Positions 1 through 8,923 of a DNA stretch of 12,140 bases are shown one piece after another. The position numbers and the translations under genes were made by a program. Within the stretch, counting starts at the first letter, position 1. Each line of letters starts with the position of its first letter. Origin of the DNA: Gamarada debralockiae (taxonomy: Eukaryota > Ascomycota > Leotiomycetes > Helotiales > Hyphodiscaceae); the NCBI GenBank assembly GCA_002803225.1, contig NXFV01001159.1:1-12140 (forward strand). Direction: 5' to 3'. The notes beneath the pieces are model-generated. The model was not told where the DNA came from. It worked only from the letters and a program-made list of their open reading frames with translations, and did no database searches.

Positions 1-3000
1 TTACTATCCTTTGTATTCACATTGGCCCCATTCTCGAGCAGTAGCCTCGCCACACCACCAAAACCCTTCATTACTGCAGTAAACAGCGGACTATTTCCCC
101 ATGTTCTTTCAATCTCACTGACAGCCACCTCAAAATTGGCAGCTTTTTCAAGGAGCAGTACCAAGGCCCCTTCAAATCCCTTTTCTGCGGCCCCAGCCAA
201 CGCTACTTTACCCCATCCACTCTGCAAATCAAGAAGAGGCTCATCTTTCATTAATAAACGCATCACAGCTATGTGCCCACGCTCCGATGCTATCTGCAAT
301 GCCTTGACCCTCTCTTCTAGACAAAGATCATACTCGAGCAAAACTTGCACCACAAAATCGTGTCCTCTCTCCGCAGCTTCGAGAAGTGGTCTCCCATCTC
401 GCCCGTCAATGCAAGCTTTGCGCGCCAAAAATTCGATCACATTGCCACAACCACTCTGAGCTGCGCTAAGAATAACGGATCGACCTTCCTCAGATTCCTG
501 ATTGCAATAAGCATGGAGATTTAATCCTGTAGGTAATTGCAAAAGAAGTTTCAAGAGAGGTACGTGTCCGGCATTAATTGCCCAGCGAAAGAGCAGTTTG
601 TATGGTAAATTTGGCGACGCAGCAACATCACCCCAGATCCTGATATCAAATGGCATAGGTTTGCCCATAGCCAGGTCCTTAAATTTTCCCCACATAGCTG
701 TGTTGTCTTCCGAGAAGTCTGACGTGTGACCTATCCAGTTCTTGACAACATAATCAAGAAGGAGGTATTTTTCTCGCAGGCTCGGCGACGGTAGTTTCCT
801 TAACGTAGCCAATTTACCAAGGTCAATGTTTGGCATTTGATATCTGGTGGTTCCTGCTGATATATATCGCCCGATTGTAGAGTGTCTGAGACCTAATGTT
901 GATGCCAAAATTGAAGCTGGACTAGGCGTGACGCTGGCTAGCGGAATATTACTGCTGTCTGATTTTGTGATCTGTCTTTCGAAGTCGGAGAATGACAAAT
1001 AAGCAACACAAGTCTCGCCAGCCTCAATTTCAGCCTGGGCCAACTGAAAGTGGAATCCTAGGATCGAGTCTTCGACAGGTGGCCCGAGTAAAAATTGCTG
1101 AACGGTATGATGGGCAAGTCTAACGGTTTTATCGTCTCCGCTGAAGACGACAAGATTTCCACACGCTTGAATACATCTAGATTGAACCGGGATCTTCCCT
1201 GCATCCCACGACTGATCGGTTGGCCCAAATGCGACGGCTTCGGCAAGTTCAGATAAGAGCAACGGACGTTTAGCACAAACAACCCACTTGAAAATTCGTT
1301 GGGCTAAAGCTATGTTCTTACGAGTATTCCCTATGTTCCGTAATATTCTCGTATAAGTTTCTGCCATGCCCTCTGGAAGGTTTCGAAGCGTTTCTCTAAT
1401 GGCAGTGTCGGATGCAGCCTCACAGAGGTCAGCAAACTGGAAATGAACCCATAAGAACCTGATAATATAAGCCGTCTGTGCAATGCTATTCCAAATAACT
1501 CTTTGTAGAACTCACATTCCTTGCGCACCCTTTTCGAGCGCTGATATAATTTCTGCTTCTAGGGAGGGATCCTGTATAACCAAGGCCCGAGATTCTATTT
1601 TAGACTTCACAGTACCCTCGACAAAAGAGACAATATCGTCAGATATGTTTTCCGCAGAAATCCGTAGACGAGGTAGCCCACTTAGTGATGTTGATATGAC
1701 ATCTTCTTCGCGGCTAGTGATGAGTATTTTTAATACTGGTGACTGAGATAAAGACAGCTGGCGGACTGCTGCCGAGATCGTCGATTGTACTTCCTTCTTG
1801 CACTCGTCGAGGCCATCAATAAAGATAAATACTTTAGAAAAGTGCTTCAAGGTGGAAGTAAGGATGGCGACCAATTCATTATCCGCTGGAGTCCTATTAC
1901 CAAGCCTATAGAAGCAATCGATCTGTGCCCCCACATTATGAGGGATGATTATTTTCTCTAAGAGCTGCCTAATTATTGCTCCAAGGATGTTTGACATCTC
2001 AAGGGACTCCATATCCGAGAAGTCGCAGTAATAGTAAGTGACGGCCGTTTCTTGAGTCGTGATATTTTGGGCGATTATATCCTGACTGGCGATGCTCTGA
2101 ACAGTAACGTCGTTCTCGCCGATACTCTTGGCAAGTGTATCTATCAAGTTCGATCTATATCCGTATTAGTGGCTAAGGAGATCAGAGATCGCTAGGGCAT
2201 TTACGATAGGACTGTCTTGCCCGAGCCAGCTAGAAAGAGTGAAAACGTTAGTTTTGAACCTTGAAGTGAGTACGCCGAGTGTGCTTACGTATCCCATAAC
2301 ACCAAAGACATGCCGAACGATCTTGTATCATCCAGGTTTTGAAAGCCTCAGTTTCAGTCAGCCAACGTCCGGTCCCATTGTGTCTTTTTTTCCGTTCTCT
2401 AAGATGCTTGTCAATATATCTAACAGATGACAGGTGCGATAAAAACAGGTTCCTTTCGTCAACTGTCTACAGGTCAGCTAATGCCTTAGTCGTAACATGT
2501 ACGAAAGCTCACTCTTTCTCTTTCTCTCTGCTTTTTCTCTGTCAGCCTGCGTAAGAGCCCGTTCAGCTGAAGCTTCTATCATATGCGACAGACCAGCTTC
2601 TTTCTCGATGCTCTTCACATGGCTTCGAAACTGGCTCAAAGTCCCGTCAAACTCTTTATTGAAATTCTTCCAACCGAGCTTCAAGGGTACGGGTACTATC
2701 GGCATATATTAGTTCTGGAATTGAGAAAAGGAAAAACCCCATACAAGTCGTCGATTTCTTGAATCTCCGAAAGATTGCTTTCGCGTCGACGCAAAAATGT
2801 ATGATATCCAAGTACACCATCGAGATCGCTTGTAAAAGCCGCTCATGGCTATAGAACAAAGATTCATAGATGCGACATCTGGGAAGGATATCGCCGATTC
2901 TCGCAAGCATTTCAATGAGCTTCTCGAAGTATTTTTCAAATTCCTTCGCAATCTAATATCGGTTACGTAAGTAAGGCTATTGATCTAGTATCTGGCGAGG

Positions 3001-3334
3001 GCAGAAATCTATAGAGGGTAGACTCAACATGTAAAAGGACTCTAATGCTGCCCCATAAAGGGCTCATAATAAGAGAGCAGGCATTAGAGTATACATCGAG
3101 TGCGGCGGCATACTGATCTATAGCAGAGACAAGCGGCTCGAGCCTTGTATGGAGAGCGCGGGACTTGCTCTTCTCCTCGTGCTCTTTTTGTGCTACACTA
3201 GCGCTGTAGAATAGGTTCTCAAGCGAAGCGTTTGCAAATAATTTCTTCTCTTCTTCACTTAGATCTTCCATATAACGATTCCTTGCGAGAGACCAGGGAT
3301 CGATAGGACCTGTAAGAGCCTGTTTCGCGGCCAT
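1..3334 (-). CDS. NACHT-ankyrin NLR-like (STAND) protein, 7 exons, 3' end cut by window
   Basis: Exons on the minus strand: 3334-3029, 2952-2745, 2695-2513, 2462-2289, 2229-2205, 2154-1516 and 1458-1. Introns are 76, 49, 50, 59, 50 and 57 nt, all GT-AG, several with CTAAT, CTAAC or GCTGAC branch points. The joined frame runs 997 codons without a stop. Residues about 50-200 resemble the DUF7708 region common at the N-terminus of fungal NLRs (key run SPLWGSIRVLLHIAKEFEKY across the first junction). A GTGRWL motif precedes the NACHT domain. Walker A is GIPGSGKT (289-296), Walker B is VFIFIDGLDEC (about 407-417), and the sensor-like ILITSRE is at about 442-448. The segment RLAHHTVQQFLLG is typical of the region after NACHT. 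From about residue 838, ankyrin-like units follow (LLEAAERGH, LLLENGANVN) and run off the edge. Family members are signal-sensing ATPases linked to nonself recognition and regulated cell death; the ligand here is unknown. The start ATG has a good context (GAGATGGCC). No inactivating lesion is visible. Confidence 0.93.
2205..2229 (-). other. 25-nt micro-exon carrying the Walker A core of the NLR
   Basis: This exon lies between a 59-nt intron (2230-2288; GTAAGC, branch AACTAAC, end TTTCTAG) and a 50-nt intron (2155-2204; GTAAAT, branch ACTAATAC, end GATATAG). It encodes GSGKTVLS, with split codons at both ends. If it is skipped the P-loop is lost, and because 25 is not a multiple of three the frame also shifts. 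Confidence 0.85.
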
Positions 3335-3920
3335 CTCCGAAGATTATAGGTGATAGGGAGCTCCGATGAGGCCAGACTCTGGGGATCGTAGTTAGGACGG
3401 ACTTAAAGTAGAAATTTGTCAAGGCAGTCGATATGATGCTGAAATGGAAGGAAAGATGTTACTAAAGCCGGCGATGTGAATGACAACGATGAGGCTGTGT
3501 GAGATGCTTGCCTATCACCATGCAGCTACCGTATACTGCAGCGACCAAAAGTGTTAATGCACTAAAATTGCAGTTAGAGATTGACATGTTTTCTGCCTCG
3601 TCGAAGGCCTTTTCTTGGACCACAGAAACCTTGCATGTCCGCCCGCCTCAGGTTCGCCTTATTACGAGTAAAATACCCCATCCCCTCGCCTATGCATTGC
3701 CCTGTCGGATACATTCATCACGCCATCGTACAATATATCGTGGCTAGAGAATGTTCCTATGAAGCCGTTTTTGATCCGAAAGAGAACGTCTAGAAGTTTC
3801 GGAGCCCACTATTTCAGAGTCTAATGTAATCGTGGCCGGTTGGATTTACCATTTGATTCAGGCAAAGTTCAATGGGGTAGAGGGACGCAGGCATTGGAGA
3901 CTGCGTTGCGGATTTACAAA
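3335..3920. other. Upstream region of the NLR gene, no gene seen
   Basis: This is the 5' flank of the minus-strand NLR. Open frames on the plus strand at 3499-3793 overlap each other, lack domain-like character and have no convincing splice continuation, so I do not call them genes. No clear TATA box is placed at a useful distance from the ATG at 3334. The NLR promoter must lie here. Confidence 0.5.
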
Positions 3921-3996
3921 ACTTTTTTTTTGGAGATATATTATTGTGAAGCTGCTATAATAGTAATGAGACGTAAAATTCCTCCAAAAAAAAAAT
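3921..3996. repeat. A/T-rich inverted repeat (hairpin)
   Basis: A 15-nt left arm (3921-3935, a T run ending in GGAG) is the near-perfect reverse complement of 3982-3996 (CTCC followed by an A run). The spacer is about 46 nt. Low-complexity A and T runs continue to about 4020. It may be a tiny foldback relic or simple-sequence expansion. No target duplication is visible. Confidence 0.5.
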
Positions 3997-4114
3997 TTTT
4001 TATTTAAAAATTTTTTTTTTCTGAAGCATGAGAAACAATTCCTCATTCAGCATCCGGCTTATCCATCAACATAAAAGAGTGGTCTTAACATATCGTACTC
4101 CTTCTATCGGCCAT

Positions 4115-4477
4115 CTATGCCAACAGTCTTAATGACCCCTATAAGTATCCCTCTTTATCTGACAAGCACAAGATCAAACTTCCAAGGGTCCTCTTAATGA
4201 CTTGATGCAATTGATCAGTATTATAGGACTAGTCCGGTTTTCCGCGGCACTTAGTACAGATAGTTAACAAACCCATCAACGGCTTGCGCGTCTTTGATTC
4301 TTTGTTTTTGTGCTTGATCTTAGAAAGTAGAGTGTTGAGATACCCATGAATCCCCTTGCTAATATTCTGTCCCTACTATTCTCTCTCCTTCTCAAATTGT
4401 AGTTCTGCCAATTGATACAGAAGATCTTGACTTTTGCTTTGGTCTTGAACCTCATGGAGTATAGGAAGGTGGGCTAT
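4115..4477 (-). pseudogene. Decayed coding relic, unknown protein
   Basis: Read on the minus strand in one frame, this gives a protein-like stretch of about 120 codons. It starts IAHLPILHEVQDQSKSQDLL and includes a lysine-rich part and a CTKCRG motif. It is broken by two adjacent TAG codons (4373-4378), a further TAG and a final TAG at 4115. TAG in place of CAG fits C-to-T decay such as RIP, but that is inference. No family is recognised. It could also be chance. Confidence 0.27.
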
Positions 4478-4822
4478 TTTTTTGAACTCTCACGTGCCGT
4501 TACTGTAATTGTGGGGTCACGCTTCGATTGTTTAAGGATTGGTTAAATTTCATTATAAGGATAATAGTCAGGAAGTGAGGTTTCCACTAGTTTTGGTAGA
4601 GGCTTTAGCAAGAGACTTTCATGAGCTGCCATGACAACTAAGCTTGACTATTCAAGCGTTCGGAGAAGGAGTGTAGATAAGGATTAAAGTCTCTTTTGTC
4701 CTGGTAGGAAGTTGCTCCTAGCATTTTCCTTATAGTTTAGGATCCCCCTATAACAGTATACAAATATTATAGGGCAGTTCACATGGCGGATCCGCCGCTG
4801 ACAGGGCTATACTATAATCGGC
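4478..4822. other. Spacer before the LTR, no gene seen
   Basis: No open frame of note is present. The only clear structure is a perfect 12-bp palindrome, GGCGGATCCGCC, at 4785-4796, just outside the left end of the proposed LTR. It could be a relic of an older insertion site or chance. Confidence 0.4.
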
Positions 4823-5155
4823 TGTCACGGCCATACTTCGCGTCTCCCTCACGTGATCTAAGCGAGGTTCTTACAATTGTAAATGTGACTCGGGAAAATC
4901 CTGAGTGCCTTAGAGCCTCAGGCATCAATTCCTTCAGGGCGCAATGTTAGCGTGGCTTGGCAGAGTCTTGCATATAAGCTCGAGCTCCTTCCAGAGCTCT
5001 CCTTTTCCCCTTAGCTTTAGATTCTCAATTGAAACGCGCGTTCACGCCAATCCTTTAGGTCTTATCTGTATTTGCGCCATTCCTTCAGGTCTTATCTGTG
5101 CTTATGCCATTCCTACGGGTCTTATCTGCGTGCAGCCGTCACATCGGCCGTGACA
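4823..5155 (+). mobile_element. Probable solo LTR of an LTR retrotransposon
   Basis: The 333-bp segment begins TGTCACGGCC (4823-4832) and ends GGCCGTGACA (5146-5155), a perfect 10-bp inverted pair with the TG...CA ends normal for LTRs. Inside, a TATA-like TATAAG (4973-4978) sits mid-element, as expected of a U3 promoter, and three 30-bp tandem repeats follow in the downstream part. The 5-bp flanks are TCGGC and TCACC, which match at three of five positions; this would be a decayed target-site duplication at best. No second copy and no gag or pol frame is seen in the window, so it is a solo LTR if the call is right. A non-autonomous TIR element of the same size is the main alternative. Confidence 0.6.
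5046..5135 (+). repeat. Three tandem copies of a 30-bp unit inside the LTR
   Basis: Units begin at 5046, 5076 and 5106, each with a GCCAWTCC start and a shared GGTCTTATCTG core. The last third of each unit is more divergent. The period is exact. In the plus frame they read as a ten-residue repeat (GLIC core), but no start, domain or splice context supports a protein. Confidence 0.85.
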
Positions 5156-6158
5156 TCACCCTAACAAAATCACTACGTAACTTATATGACTCTAAGACTT
5201 AAGATTATTAATAGTTATATATAAATAGCTCACGCATTTAAGTTTGAGGCGATTTAGTATAGGATTGTGTACGTGGCACGGCCCTGAAGTTTGGGCGGCG
5301 CAAGTGCGCTAAATAGCCCTAAAAATATAGTGAGGTGAGCCTGTACTATAGTGTATATAGCATGTACAATGTGTATGCTATTTACTTACTATACTCCTGA
5401 GGTGCGCTAGTCACAATATAGTATATAGATATTACATAGAGCTAAATTATTAATTTTTATACTAATCCTACTGCTCTCGCACCTTCTTTTATATATCCTT
5501 GATCCCGGCGTTCGTATGGACACGCTCCTGCTCCATACTCTCTATAACTACCTTAATCACCTCCTGATTACTAAGGCTATTCCTGACCCTAGCCATGATC
5601 TCATTAATAATGACCTTCTGCATCAAGTAGTACTAATGCTTAGATGGAGCGCGCTAGCGGCTGTCATATATGCTGTCGAGCGCCATGATAGAGGAGAGGC
5701 CGCCTAGGCCGACGATCCACTGCCTCCATAGGCCTAGGATTATAACAATGTCACGCGAGAGTTTGTACAAGGGCACTATGGTTATAGCAGTGGCCAGAGC
5801 AGCTCGAGCTAGTGGAGGAGGGCGCTAAGGTCGACTACATATTAGGGTCTCACGCATTGAAGACCTTACGCAGTAAAATACTGAACTAACGAAAATACTA
5901 AGCTAAGGACAAAAGGAAAAGTTCAGCAAGTCTACAAAGTCTAATATAACTCTAGGACGCGCTAGTGCACTAGGCTCCCACATATTAAGCTAGGCGCGTA
6001 ACCCACGCATAACTCACACACAGCCAGGCTTATGGGCGATTTGGTATAGGTGATTTTGTATAGGCGATTTCATAATATTCGCCATAACTATCATACTACT
6101 AGGAACGCCTCTCTACTTTCCTATCCTATATCTAGTTCCACATATTTCTTCCACACTT
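5156..6158. other. AT-rich spacer with short repeats, no gene seen
   Basis: The sequence is rich in TA steps (for example around 5340-5470). A GGCGATTTRGTATAGG motif occurs at about 5249 and again at about 6033, each time 15-40 nt after a CTCAC-containing stretch, and a shortened copy (GGCGATTT) is at about 6063. This suggests fragments of one repeat family. A 63-codon plus frame at 5516-5707 and a stop-broken minus frame over the same bases have no recognisable content. The stretch is probably old transposon debris. Confidence 0.4.
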
Positions 6159-7022
6159 GGCCTGGTATATCATTTTCAAAATATGAGTGATACCACCATA
6201 TACCATAGGTTTTATGGCCATAACTACCAGTTATCACCATTTATTGCCAATATTACCATTTTATGGCAAAATGGCCATAAATATATAACGCTTTCGATTC
6301 TTATTGGCCGCGGAACTCGGATCGTTCTAATAGGGGGGCTAGGGGAGGCCGGGGCCAGTGCCATAACCTTGAAACCTTCTGAGACGTAAGATCTACGAAG
6401 GATTATTATCCAGGTTATTAGATATCAGGGAAGCGTCCTTAGAAACACTATTTTTGTATGTAAATTAAGACATACATTCTGCTGGGCGTTTATGCCCCGG
6501 GTTCCAAGCCCTTGTTAGTACTACTACATGTAGCAGTCCGCATCCTGATTTTCGACCTTGACGAATTCTAATACTTTTCTAAGAGTTTTTAAGTCTTTAA
6601 CTAGTTAAAAACTGCTTCAGGATTTCAAAAAGACTTGAATTGCCTTAGATACAGTTGGAGTGGATATGGCAGATAAGGAGGTTTAGGGGCCGGTGACGCG
6701 TAGTGGGAGAGGGGTAAGATGAACGAAGATAGCAAGGAAAAACGAAGACTTTTTGTAAATTAGATTAGTATCTTGGGACTGCTTTTTAGGAGTGATGTTG
6801 GAGTTTTATTGATTTTTGGGCACTTGGTGCTAGTACTGATATTTGTAATAACCTCAAAAAAAGTGACCAAATATAGCCATTTCCTATCAATATGACTGTT
6901 CCGATAAGGCTTAGATAGAATCGAAATCACCATATATATATATATATGGCCATATCGATAAAATATCACCATATTTGAAAATATAGTGATATTCCCATAT
7001 TGCGAAAATGATACACCAGGCC
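6159..7022. mobile_element. Foldback or MITE-like element with long degenerate inverted ends
   Basis: The left end (6159-6187) and the reverse complement of the right end (7022-6994) match at 25 of the first 29 bases, starting GGCCTGGT and including TATCATTTTC. Weaker inverted similarity goes further in. TGGCCATA lies at 6272-6279 and, on the other strand, at 6952-6945; TTTCGATTCT lies at 6292-6301 and 6926-6917. The left arm has about 37 extra bases. Most differences in the outer part are transitions. The interior of about 550 bp has no credible gene. No target duplication was found; the true ends may lie slightly further out, since TTCTT-type similarity continues on both flanks. Confidence 0.5.
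6584..6613. repeat. Small perfect hairpin inside the foldback element
   Basis: AGTTTTTAA (6584-6592) and TTAAAAACT (6605-6613) are exact reverse complements with a 12-nt loop. It may be structural debris. No RNA gene is proposed. Confidence 0.45.
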
Positions 7023-7483
7023 GACATAGTTAAGAAGCGTATCGGAATTTTGTGCATCACTTTCCCTAAAATTCGGGCAAGCACATCTCCGTGAACAACC
7101 GCCACGTACGAAATTATCGATAATTCTTATTTGGAAAAAAAAATAAAAAAAAATAAAAACTTTTGAAGTCTTTCAAAGCAATGACAATACTAGTGTTCAT
7201 CTATGTCGGAATCCAGTAGCATTAGACAATTCCAATCCTCAAAAATTCCCCGAACTTCCATAATACCTCAATTTTGCCATATTACGGACAAAAGCGACTA
7301 AAATTTGGACTTGTAACATTAATAATCTTCTCGTCGGCCGCTACTCTTCTGGTGCTATTGCTTCCAAAGTTGGCAAGTGTCGTAAGCACTTGAAGCAAGT
7401 CAAGCAATTCTCGCTAAACGCTTCGCAGGAAGGAAGCCGGCAGCAGCTCATTGTGGCACGAAGAAATCAACCTAATCAACTAT
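7023..7483. other. Spacer, no gene seen
   Basis: It contains an A-rich low-complexity tract at about 7134-7160. A minus-strand frame starting at 7105 runs into the right arm of the foldback element and is not supported by any domain or splice context. Nothing else is recognised. Confidence 0.4.
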
Positions 7484-7635
7484 GATCTGACTTGATTTGA
7501 GTTGACTTGATTTTGATTAAGGTTTTATTTAAGAAAGTTAATTTGAGTTGATTTGATTTTGATTTAAGTTTATATTTACTTGATTTGACTTGAGTAAGAG
7601 TCAATAATCTAATCTAATCAAATCAAATCAAATGT
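7484..7635. repeat. Degenerate TTGATTTGA / TCAAATCAA repeat
   Basis: Many variants of TTGATTTGA, TTGACTTGA and TTGATTTTGA lie in direct order, followed at 7606-7635 by the complementary form (TAATC and AAATC units). The array is therefore direct on the left and can pair with its own right end. It looks like a decayed minisatellite or repeat-element end. It lies about 220 bp upstream of the TATA box of the secreted-protein gene. Confidence 0.7.
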
Positions 7636-7858
7636 CACACTGGGCGGGCTCCCGCTTGCGCCTCACTCGGCGAAGCAACAAAGAAGGAAGCGACCTAGCG
7701 GCAACTTGAATAGCCGCTGACACCCGCCATTTATATGGCCCAGTGTACTGGTGCCACGTGCTGAGTGAAGCTCCAAATAGCTGAAAGAGGTCGCTGTCTG
7801 AGAATAGCAAAAATAGCCGCGTTGGAGCTGAGGTAATAGAGAGTCAAGCAAAAAAGAA

Positions 7859-7866
7859 TATATATA
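7859..7866 (+). promoter_or_regulatory. TATA box of the 124-aa secreted-protein gene
   Basis: TATATATA lies 235 nt before the ATG at 8101 and just upstream of a pyrimidine-rich stretch where transcription probably starts (about 7890-7900). A palindromic CACGTG (7755-7760) about 100 bp further up could bind a bHLH-type factor, but that is unproven. Confidence 0.6.
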
Positions 7867-7894
7867 CTGACGAGGGATCCTCTCTTGATTTTTC

Positions 7895-8100
7895 TCATTA
7901 ACTTCAACAACAATCACTTCACTTTCATATCTACACCTTGTCCTATTATATTTTCTGTCTCTGCTTCATTCGAGTTATCACACATTCTCTCGATTTCAAT
8001 CTCATCACTTCATCCTCAACAAACTTCCTCAAACCTCATCACATCATCACACCATACCACACAAATCAAATCAACCAACCCACCAAACCCAACCCACAAA
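7895..8100 (+). promoter_or_regulatory. G-depleted, ATG-free 5' leader
   Basis: About 200 nt before the ATG consist almost only of C, T and A, with only a handful of G residues. There is no upstream ATG. The leader shifts from CT-rich to CA-rich near the start and ends CCCACAAAATGC, a favourable start context with A at -3. Such leaders are common on strongly expressed fungal genes. The transcription start is inferred, not seen. Confidence 0.6.
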
Positions 8101-8475
8101 ATGCAATTCACAACCTCCCTCATCGCCACCATGGCCCTCTTCACCTCCCTCTCCCTCGCCGCCCCAGCGCCCCTTACCACACCCCCCGCCTCCAAAACAA
8201 TCCGCATTCAACTCAACGGTATCTCCGGCGAAGACGCAACACAACACGAAGTTCCCGTCGACAACACTGCTTTCTCCCTCAACGTCGTTTCGGATATTTT
8301 CTCTGCACAAGTTATTGACTTGGAAGGATTTAAGTTTGCCAGCTGCCAGGTATTCAGCGATTTGCAGGGACAAGTTTTCAGCAGTGAGGTTTCGTTCACG
8401 ACGGTTGAGACAACGCTTTTGCTTGGGAGTGTGGGGACTGTTCCTGTTGGGTCTGTTAGGTGCCAGGCTCAGTAA
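8101..8475 (+). CDS. Small secreted two-cysteine protein, 124 aa, unknown function
   Basis: The ATG at 8101 is the first in a clean leader. The open frame extends upstream to 7885 without an ATG, so this start is chosen. Residues 1 to about 20 form a signal peptide (MQFTTSLIATMALFTSLSLA) with likely cleavage before or within APAP. The mature part of about 104 aa has only two cysteines, C82 (FASCQVF) and C121 (VRCQAQ, four residues from the end), able to form one disulfide. Alternating hydrophobic runs (KTIRIQLNG, FSLNVV, AQVIDLEG) suggest a small beta-rich fold. No introns are needed. Base use changes from C-rich in the signal region to more G/T-rich afterwards. No enzyme motif is visible. 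Size, export signal and position beside repeats fit an effector-like or surface protein, but this is inference. Confidence 0.86.
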   Translation: MQFTTSLIATMALFTSLSLAAPAPLTTPPASKTIRIQLNGISGEDATQHEVPVDNTAFSLNVVSDIFSAQVIDLEGFKFASCQVFSDLQGQVFSSEVSFTTVETTLLLGSVGTVPVGSVRCQAQ

Positions 8476-8923
8476 AGGGATCACTATGGTATAGGTTGGG
8501 CTTGGGTAGGAAATGGGAGGGTAGACTTGGGACGTTGGAAAGGTTGGGACATTACAATTTGTGCTTTGGCATTTGCATAGCTATGGGCCCATGGCTTTAC
8601 CACTCTCCTTGATATGCGGTACACATCGTATTATGCGATAACATTAGCGAAATAATCACAATCCTTACACTTTAAATCGTATAATTTAGTGTTATGAAAT
8701 AGTGCGTAATCCCCACAGACTCTGCATTTGCCTTGTCCAAAACCGACAGTGATATGATCTAATTTTCAAGTAGAACTATTAACACCATATAAGACCAGTG
8801 CGGTGGCCCTGGTAGACTGGTTGTAAAGGGAAAACTGAAAGACTAGAGTCCTAAAATAACCGAATACTAATACCCGTGCATCTGCTACTGTCTGTGTAGG
8901 ATACTAGTTTGTAACTTGGGACT
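8476..8923. other. 3' flank of the secreted-protein gene, no gene seen
   Basis: This holds the 3' untranslated region and AT-rich spacer. No clean poly(A) signal can be singled out. No open frame, repeat or RNA gene is recognised. Confidence 0.4.

Noticed and set aside
22..459. 145-codon plus-strand open frame
   Set aside because: It is the antisense shadow of the ankyrin-encoding exon of the NLR; the minus frame is open across the whole exon and has recognisable repeats.
1058..1528. Short minus-strand frames within the NLR region
   Set aside because: These are out-of-phase readings of exon 7 and the adjacent intron; the spliced frame explains the same bases.
2963..3028. Extension of NLR exon 1 to the TAA near 2963
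   Set aside because: Splicing at GTTGAG (3028) joins RVLLH to IAKEFEKYFEKL, restoring the family-like sequence; the extension has no such character.
3499..3793. Two overlapping plus-strand frames upstream of the NLR
   Set aside because: They overlap in different frames, have no domain or splice support, and lie in the NLR's 5' flank.
5516..5707. 63-codon plus frame, and a minus relic over the same bases
   Set aside because: Neither has a recognisable family, start context or splice continuation; the minus reading is broken by several stops.
6488..6515. tRNA-like T-arm or SINE B box (GGGTTCCAAGCCC)
   Set aside because: The stem pairs over only about three bases and no A box, anticodon arm or acceptor stem is found at the right spacing.
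8016..8484. Minus-strand frames opposite the secreted-protein gene
   Set aside because: They are antisense shadows; the plus strand has promoter, leader, start context and signal peptide.
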